Positions 1 to 9,200 of a stretch of DNA of 10,633 nt are shown here, one piece after another. Under the pieces are notes generated by a model. It was given only the letters and a program-made list of their open reading frames with translations. It was not told the DNA's origin and searched no databases. Positions within the stretch are counted from its first letter, which is position 1. Every line of letters starts with the position of its first letter. The stretch comes from Candidatus Omnitrophota bacterium (GTDB lineage: Bacteria > Omnitrophota > Koll11 > Gygaellales > JAQTUY01): contig JAQTUY010000046.1 of the NCBI GenBank assembly GCA_028707105.1, positions 1 through 10,633 of the forward strand, written 5' to 3'. The translations under genes were made by a program, and so were the position numbers.

Positions 1-293
1 AAAGACTCATCTTCACTAAAATTATTCGGTTCTAAAGAAAGAGCTTTAAGAAGTGAAGCCTTGACCTCAACACCGGCAGCTTTAAGAGAAGCGCTTATTT
101 TATTGCTGAACTCATCGATTTTTTTATACCAGGCAGAGATTTTAGCGTTAGAACTCAGCTCAATGCCGCACGCTTTATTAATTAACTTCTTAATTTCTCC
201 ACTATAAGGAGACACGTCTACCATTTTCTTAAACTCGGAGGCCTTCTGATAGAGAACTACGAGTTCTTCTGATCTTGGATCAGCAGGCGTATT
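1..293 (-). other. Helical segment running out of the window
   Basis: Residues about 3447-3543, C-terminal in the visible protein. It has Lys/Glu/Ser-rich helices (SEELVVLYQKASEFKKMVDV, EIKKLINKACGIELSS, AWYKKIDEFSNKISASLKAA) and ends in an open frame at the window edge. TPR-like spacing (LLKALSLEPNN) suggests that another repeat array begins here. The rest of the protein lies beyond base 1. Confidence 0.5.
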
Positions 294-3200
294 TTCTGCG
301 GCATATACGGAAGGAACAATCAGATCTGAAACAAATTCTGCCAGGGATTTCTCAGCCTTTTCCAGTCTCTCTCTTATCTGTTCTTCTAAGCTGGCTCTGG
401 GGTCCTGCGGCTGCTCGGCCTTCTTATTTTCTTCATCTAATCTCTGTCTTGCTGCCAGCCTCTCCTTGCGCCAGGAAAGGTAATCGTTTATCTTTCTTTC
501 TGATTTCTTCTTTTTGGAGGACAAATTCTCCAGCTGCACTTCCTGTAATTTGGCGAGCGCCTCTTCGAGCGCGGTAATGGCTTTTTTATGGTCCTGGCCT
601 GCCTGGGTGGCTTCAACATATAATTGATCGGCCTGCTCCAGCGATTGTGTCTGCCTAACTAGATCCTCCTGAACAACCGAGGAAGAAACCGGCTCTTCTT
701 TACCGGATTGCGCCGGCGCCGGCTGGTCAACAGGCTTGGCTTCTTCTGTATTATTATGTCCGTCCTGTTTTACGGGCTTGGTAATTATAACCGGAGCCGC
801 TAAAGAATGATGTGGCTGGCAAGAACCAGACTGGCAGGTGGCAGCGCTCGCGGCCTGATTTTCCTGCTGCGCAGGCGCAGTCATAAGCTCAGAGGTATTC
901 AATTCCTGAACGGCTCCCTGCTTCTTTTGTTCAGATTGCAACTCATTCTTAATCTCTAAATATAGATCGGGATAATTATCTTTTGCTCCGCCAAGAACGG
1001 ACCACAGCCAGCCCTGAGGATCCCAGCTATAAGCCCAGGCATAATGCGTCATTATTTCCCTCATTATCTCTTTGCCCTTATCCGCCTGCTGAAGCTCCAT
1101 ATAAGAACTCAAGCGTATGTATTGAGCCGTACCCAGATGATAAAGCGCCCAATTCTGTCCATAAATATTAGTAAGCTCCTCCTGAGTAGGAGTGCTGGAA
1201 GGCAACTCGCCTTTGGCTACCGCGTCTGCTTCCTGTTTATAAGCAGCCTCCTGCCATTCAGGATGCTCATTGATCATGGACTCTATCCTCTTGATGGCAG
1301 CGGAGAAATCTTTCTTGTTATATTCGACCCAGGCAAAGCTGACATAAATTTCAGGACTATAAGCCAATCCGCCCACTACGGCCAGATCTGTAGCCTTAAG
1401 ATTGCTGATATCCGCTCCACTGCGCTGCTCAAGCACTGATTTAAACTCTACAGCATAAGTGCTGTTTTCAACGCTGGCAATAAACCTGGCGACCGTGCGG
1501 AAGAATTCCATAGATTTTGTTACGTCGCGGGGCTGGCCATTCTCATCGAAGAGCATGCCAAACCTGGAATTGCCCAGAACCTTATAATCCTGCGCCTCTC
1601 TTATTCCATCCCGGATATCAAGGTTAAAAGCAGGTTTAAAGATATATTTATATATCAACTCCCTGTCTTCCTGAGGCAGCGCCAGGTAGAGAAGATAGAA
1701 GTCTTCCACCTGTCTCTTGAATATCTCAGGGCCCTCAACCAACACCGGCCTGAACTTCTTCACCTGTTTCATATCGGCTTTCATCCCCACGGATTCTTTC
1801 TTTAAGGTAAAGGGATTCTCGCCATTCTTTGCCAGGCTATACCAAAGATAAGAAATAAGCGATTTTACGCTCTTACCATCCTTGCCTTTCGGAGTACGCC
1901 AGCCAAAGCCGGTCTGCACGCCTTCCTCGTTGGCGTACGGCAATAATCCGTCTTTATCCATCATCTTTTCCATTTCACCGGTATAGAAATCCAATCCGGC
2001 AAACAGGGTCCACTCTACTGAAACCACCGGCTTTCTCCCAGTTTGTTTGCGGCCCTGCGCATCGGTAAAATCAAATCCGGTGACCTGGATTTTTCCTTTT
2101 TCGGGATGGTCATATTCGACAGTTACGCGGCAATAATGCTCAACTGCTTTTAAGATGTTATCCCTGGAAATACCAAAAAGCTTCACGCATTCTTCGTCGG
2201 TGAAAGAATTCCTTATCCAAAGCCCGACATCAGCGGCGACCTTATCATCCCATTTGTTCTCGTAAGAATCATATCCGACGTAGAAATAACCATTGGAATT
2301 ATTCCTAGTCTTCATCAACCAATTCTCTATCTTTTGATAGGCCTGCCTGTATTTATCGGCTTCAGGCAGGTTATAAACCAAGGCTATTTGGTAGAAATTA
2401 TATAACGCGCGCCTGGCGGAAATATTATTCTCCGTGGAGTAATATGTGGCGTCGGAGAACATTTTCAAGGCGCCGTAAGTATTCTCGTGAGACGGATCAT
2501 TATCCTGCAATGTTAAGAGATAATCCGCGGTGGATTTCGCCACGTCTAAGTAAGCGGCATCCTGGGTATCGTAGATATACTGCGCGAAACCGTTAAGCTT
2601 CCAGGAGTTGGGGCCCGCCCCGCTGAATGTAGTTGAGGGCAAAGCGGAGAGGATATTGTAGCTATCGTAAAATCCGACAAAATGATCCTTATTCTGCTGC
2701 CACACACTGTTAAATATCTCGATGGATTTCTTAACATTCTCCATTTCTCCGCCGTTAGCAAGATATATATCCAGGACACCGGAGTCATAAAGGTATAAAC
2801 AAGCTTCGCATTCTGCTTCATTAAGATGGCTGATAGGCAACACCTCTCTCCAGAGGCGTATGCGTTGTCTCTCGAACAAGCTGCCGGAGATATTGTTACC
2901 GCCTTCAGGGAATTCTTTAAAGAGCTCCAATTGAGGGTTATAACTCTTGAATTCTATGCCTGTGCCGTCCAGTATCTCGCCTATCTTGCGCTCTTTGACC
3001 TTGGAAAGAAGCGGGAATCTTAAATTCAGTCCGCTGTTGAACTGATCGCCGGTCCATAAGCCGTCCCAGGTTACCTGAAGCGCCTGGATCATGCTAAAAG
3101 GTAATTCCAGCGTTACCGATAGGCCCTTCTGGTCATAACGCTGATTGTACTTGCCCCCTACTTTCATGTTGATGTCGCGCGGTAAGTTAAATTCAATATA

Positions 3201-6200
3201 TCCCTTGCCCTTAGAATACTGCCCCTGCATTGCTTCAACGTAAAAACGCATCCACTTAGTAAAGTCGGATCCGTAACTAACGCCTCCAAGAAGGTCGTCA
3301 GCCTTGGTCCATTTACTATCATCGGTGATATGTTTAACGAATACCCTTAAGGTCTTATTATTGTTGAAGCGATAGCCGACCCCGAATTCCTGAGTGAGCA
3401 TCGTCTCCTTTACCAGCAGCTCTGTGGGCAGGTTCACGATGTTACCTTCATCATCATGAGCGACTACCGCGGAATCCTCGGAGATCTTACCCGAGAGGAT
3501 CCCGGCATTTAGATCAATGAACATCTTCTTACTGATCTCGTCTTTTATGTGGATATTGTGAATATAGAGCTGGTTATTCCTGTCGAAGGAAACGTCCATA
3601 AATCCGGCGTAGGCAACATGGACCTTTCCGTCCTTTAAGTCATAAACCGCGTTATCAAAAAGTAAAACACCCTGTTCAAGGATGCCTTTGCCTTTGTTAG
3701 GCTCGCTCTCCTGCCACTGGTAACGTTTATTCATGCCGATACCGAAGAAATTCTGCCACTTTTCGCCCGATGAGCGCACATCCGCCAATATATACTTGCT
3801 TTGCGGCGAACCCTTATCCGTCTGGACACTGACTACAGAGATGTCGATATTATGCCTGTTAAACACCTGCATCAAATCCCTCACCGATGTGGAAGAACCT
3901 AACACCGTATCATAAAGGAATCCTTCCGCGCTGCCTGAAGGCACCCGTCCTTGAGTCATATTCATAAGTTCTTTTTCGGAGAAAACGTAATTATAGGGCA
4001 GTAACTCTTTGATCACCTTGCCTTCTTTAGCTAACTCCTTGGCGACTTTGATCAGTTTGCTGTGTTCTGTCTTGAGCGCGATGATCTGCTCGTTGATCGT
4101 GCGCATCAATTCCAGAGTTTCTTCACGAGAAACATGGGTACGCTTCATTATCAGGATGGAGTTACTTACGCTATTGGCGCGCCAATCCAAATACTCCTGA
4201 TTCAATGGCAGCTGATTCTGTATATACTCAAGATAAGTATGGGCATTAGCATCATCGCCTTCCAGCGTAGCCAGATAAGCTTCAAGCTCCGACTTGTTAG
4301 TGGCTAATTCTGCCTGCCGCTGAAGCGCCATGTTATATCTGACGCGGGCATTTTGAGGATACCAATCTATCTCATTAAAGACATGGCCCTCTGACAGGGT
4401 TTGTAAATATATAGCCCTTAACCAGGCCACCGACCAGGACTGGGTCGCCGGGCCGTTAAGAAGATCCAATTCCGCGAGCAAAGTAGGCATGTGGACTGTC
4501 TGGGCAGTGTTAAGCTTGGTATCATAATAAACTACGCCGTTCTGGGCATCCGTTAATTCATCGCTGGCATACTGCCACTGAGCATCTCTCTGGGCTTTAT
4601 TCACCGTTTCAGGATCGCTATACCAGGCATCGCTGCCGGGTAGGCTGGTCCAATTATCCTTTCTTGCCGTCCATTTCTCAACGCTCTTACGGGCTTCGAT
4701 CAAGTCCAGACATTCATCCAAGCTGGGGTCCAATGATTGCAGAAGCGCTATTTCGGCATCTACCTTGCCCATTAACTCCGTGCCGTAAAGATAAGCCAAA
4801 TCGCCGGCATATCCGGGATGTCCGGGCAGATTAGCGTAATAATCGGCCTTGGCCTGGAAATCCGCTTTTCTGGCTAAAGCATCGTCAAGCCTGTCTTGAT
4901 AATTCTGTTGGGCCGCGATCAGGTTATCATTTCCGGTAGCGATATTCTCATCTACCCAGCTAATGGCTTCCCTGACTGTTACTTCATACTGCTTGGACAT
5001 CCATTCCAGATATTTCTTAATGCCCAGGTTCACCTTGACATCTTCAACCTTACGCATCAGCTCTTCGGAAATATTGCGCATCCATGAATTATATAATTCA
5101 CCTTGGAGGTACTTACCCACCTCCCAGATATATTGCCTGACCCTGGCGATATAATCCTTATACTGCTGTTCGGCATCGATCTGGGTATTTGCCGGAGGCG
5201 CAGCCTGCTTTTCAATGTTTGTTTTGTCCTCTTTGGTTTCAGAGATCTCTTGTGCTCTATTAGCGCATGAAGCGCAAAGCGCCTCTCTATCTTCAGTCTT
5301 GATATTATCCATATTAGCGAAATCTATGATGCCGGGTATTGTATAGGTCTTGCCGTCGGCGCCCTGTATCTTATCAACTAACATAGGCTCCTCGCTCCAT
5401 GTCAGCCAGGTGCCCTTGGCGATATCCAGGCGGACATCGCCGAACTGGATGTAATAATTATCCTGACTGACCTGCTCGGCAGAAACCCAGAAGGACTGGT
5501 TTTCCAGATCGGAATAAATAGGATACGAACCATGGAGGGTCCAGATGATAGCCTGAGGTACGCACAACTGCTCTTCCCAGGCAGTGATCTTTTTATTATG
5601 GAGCAGCTTCTTCAACTCTTTCTTGCTGAAGGAATCCGCCGAGCGGTAACGCGGGCCCTGCTTGTCGTTGATGTAGACTAGCTTCTGCATGCCGATCTTG
5701 CCTGCCTGCATAAAGGTGTGCATTGCGTCCATCCTCAAGCCGTACACAAATACCTCGGGTTCCTGGCTAAGCGGATTAACGTTGGCCTCTTTGGCCTTTT
5801 TGATACCTTCTTCCGTGCGGGTATAGGCGTTAGCCTCGTTAAGCTCGGGAAACTTATTTTTTATATTCACTGCCATGGTGCAGGACTCCAGAGAAGGATA
5901 GACATCCGCCTTATTGGTCCTCGGCTCAATACTGACCGCCCATCCTCCGGATTTATCATCTTGAGGTATTAATCCGGAAAGCATCCGTTCCAGGGTCACG
6001 ATATCCTCAAGACCGGAGAATTTCTGGAGTGTTCCCGGCTCAGTCCAGGCATTTATCGCCCTCAGGAATGTTTCGGTTTCAAAAGCGAATTTTCCGGCTT
6101 TCTTATCTTCAAGGGAATAATACATGGGATTAACGGCAGCCAGGTATTGTTTACCATCACGATATTCCCAGATGAACTGGCAGGACGCCCAATTCATATC

Positions 6201-9200
6201 CAGCCACTGCGCGGCCATATCGGTATCAACAAAATAGCTGATCAATTCCGGCTTCATCATTTGATATTCCTGCTCGGTCAACCTCTGTTGATATACGATC
6301 AGGCCCGGGATAAGGAGCGGACGGACCTGGCTGTAAACCTGCGGTTTACTGAACAGGATAACGGCGTTATACCGGCGGTAAAGGCGGTGGTCCTTAAGAA
6401 AGGTAGTCAGGTAATTCTTGAAGGCTTCCCCGGGCTGGACCTGGTTAAAGAACCCCTTATCGGAGGAAAGTATGAATTTACCGTCCTTGATGTTCGGGAA
6501 GTACTTGATATCGCCCCAGTTAACATCATACACCGGCCCGGTAATAATATCGGCAACCCTGAATATCCCCTTGACCACGGTCTTGATCGGCCAAGTGACA
6601 GTTCCAAAGAATCCCCTGGGTTTGGCAAATACTTCCTGCTTAAGGTGCAGGACAGCGCCGTACTCGTTGACTTTTTCCATGTTGGCGTTCTGCAGGAGAT
6701 TAGAGAAACTGCTGATCGCGCTCATCGCTCCAAGAACGTTATATTCGCCCTTTTCAATAAGGCCGTAAAGTATGTTGATGATATTCAGGACATCCCCTGC
6801 TTTATCCCCGCCTATATCGATACCGATAAGCCAATTCTTGATCTTGGCAAAGGTAAATAAGGTAGAGGCGCCCTCATTATTAAAATTAGCGCTTAAATAG
6901 ATAAGATTCTCGATCTCGTTCTTGTTAAGGCTGGAATTATTGAACGCTTCCTGGATCTTTTTGGTCAACGCCTCTTTAGACTCCATCAAGCGTTTTACTT
7001 CAGTTTCGATCCAGGGTATGACCTTGGTGCTTAAGGTGTTGTATATTTCGGGCTTGACTTTATTAATATATTCTTCATTCTCGATCTTGAGCTTGGTCAG
7101 TCTCTCTTTTTCCAGATTAACCTTGATCCCCGCCTTACCGTTCAGCCTGGCGATCTTGGCGTCAATAAACTCATTAATAGCCGCGGGCGACTCATCAAGC
7201 ATATCCTTAATCACGGCCTGTATCGCCGCTGTTTTATTTTGATAGCTGTCTTTGTTCGAATTGTTATAGGTATTAAATAATTTAACGTACGCGTCAACAA
7301 ACGGGGTGATGGAATATAGTTTCTCGAATTGCATTTTCTGTTTGGACTCATAATCTTTGCCATAAACCTGCATTTCGCTGATATCCATATTACTGCCGGT
7401 AAGGGGAGCCTTACGCTCTTCCAGCAGAGAGTATTCATCAAGATTCAGGGTATAAGCCATCCTGAAGACTTCCATGGCTTCCCGCTGGACTTTACAAGCC
7501 TGCTCGATCTTGCCCTTTTTGAGCAGCCTGAGCGCCTGCTCGCTTAACTTAACATAATTATTATAAACCTTCTCGTAGCTGGAAACCTCTTGTCTTAAGC
7601 CGGATGGAATATTGTCGGCGCGCTTGGCCTGCTTCTTGCTTATAACCGCTTTCTTGTTTTCCTTGACGGCGGCCTTCTCAATTTTAGTGTCTTGCTGCAT
7701 CTGCGCCTGAGCAATAAAGTTCTCTGCCCGGGCCTTCACGGCATCGCTGATGGCCGTATCGCTTACTAACGCCTGGAATTGTTCGATCGCAAGTTTATAC
7801 TCACCCTTATAATAAAGATCCTTGCCGGACTGATAACGGGGATCTTTGGGGTCAGGGGTAAAGTTCCCGCCGTGAGCGATACCGAAAGGAGCGGTGGCTC
7901 CGATAGAAGCGCCGCTATCAACGCGATACTCCGCGGGCGCGGCGACGGCAGAGGGAATGATCAGCGCGCCCAGCATAAACACGCTAAACGCCGCAAAGGT
8001 AACCTTTGCGGGAGATAACTGCAGGAAGAATGGCTCTTTTTCCAGGGGAACGAATTTATCTATTAACGACTTCTTGATGCTGCGCGCTGCGCCGTATAAA
8101 GCCAATATTTGTCTGGCTCTATAAACATCTTCTCCCTCGATCTTCTTGCTATTGGCATAAATATAATCTACAGCTGGCCTAAGCGCGGATTCGGCGAATA
8201 TGGCCTCTGAAAGCCTGCTGAGCAGGGCCAAGTCTTTATCTTGCAGGCTGTCTAATAATCCTATCTCCACGAGGAAGCTATTCAGAGCTCCCTCATCCCT
8301 TAACTGCAGTAAAACGGCTTGAATTTCTTCCTGAGCCTCTTTTGTTACTTCGGGATCGGTGCCTGCCGGATGAGTAAAAACAACGATGGTGTCATTAAAC
8401 AACCGCAGGGCTTCTTCTAATCTTGCCCGCGCCGACGCCTTCGGATTTTCTTTAAATATACGCAGATATTGTTCCCGGGAAACCGCGAGCATTCTGAAGA
8501 ATTCTTCCCGAAGGGATAATGAAAGAGCCTCTTTTTCTATCCGCTGCAATTTAGCATTGACAAATTTAAGGAGAGTCTTGGCCTTGACAAACTTCTTATT
8601 CAATGCCCCGGTATCGCTGCCAAACTTTTCCAGGCGGGATATCTTTTGCCGCAGGTCTTTCTTGATGGCATTGAGATTGTTTCTTCTCTTATAGACCGGG
8701 CTTATCCTGTCGATATGGGCGTACAAAGCTCCGCCCGGCTGCGGATAGACCTTCTGCTCTATTGTTTGCGATGAAACCGCTTTCGATCGATCCGAAACAA
8801 ATAACCCCGCGATATTTTCCAGCTTTGCGTTCAACCAATGCGGCAGGCCTACGGATGCGCCAAACTCATGAATTATAGTGCGGGATAATTTTCTCGCGCA
8901 AATGCCCTGGGCAAGATAAATAAACTTCTGATCTTCAATTATAATGTTGCTGCTTAAGATAACACGGCCGTTTTCGAGCTTAACCGGAGGTCCGGTGAGA
9001 AGATTGGCACGAACGATGTATTTCAAGATATACTTTACGGCTCTTTCACGGGTAGTCCCTTGTATATTAAGCATGTTACCCAGCTCATCGGCGGTCAAGG
9101 CAATGGCCGATCCGAAGGCATAACTGCCGCTTAACCTACCGCGCAGTTGCGCGGCTTCTTCACTGGACAGCGGCAGTCCGTCTTCAGTACAGGCGGCATC

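Noticed and set aside
275..1439. Plus-strand frames of 62-131 codons
   Set aside because: All are antisense to the linker, coiled-coil and TPR part of the giant gene; they overlap each other and look like no protein.
2546..3023. Short frames on both strands around the toroid start
   Set aside because: The minus-strand one is out of frame with the giant gene and the plus-strand one is its complement; the toroid motifs GPNSW and STENN belong to the giant frame.
6147..6860. 237-codon plus-strand frame as a gene
   Set aside because: It lies fully opposite the continuous coding frame, in codon-aligned register, and its product shows no recognisable motif or plausible domain.
7923..8006. A separate exported-protein gene starting just before the internal signal-like segment
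   Set aside because: The frame is continuous with the upstream coding sequence, and no stop or intergenic spacing is seen. An internal translation start cannot be excluded but has no visible support.
6922..8694. Several plus-strand frames of 70-106 codons, some with hydrophobic stretches
   Set aside because: They are complements of Lys/Glu-rich helices: AAG/GAA/GAG codons read backward as Leu/Phe/Ser, which imitates membrane proteins.
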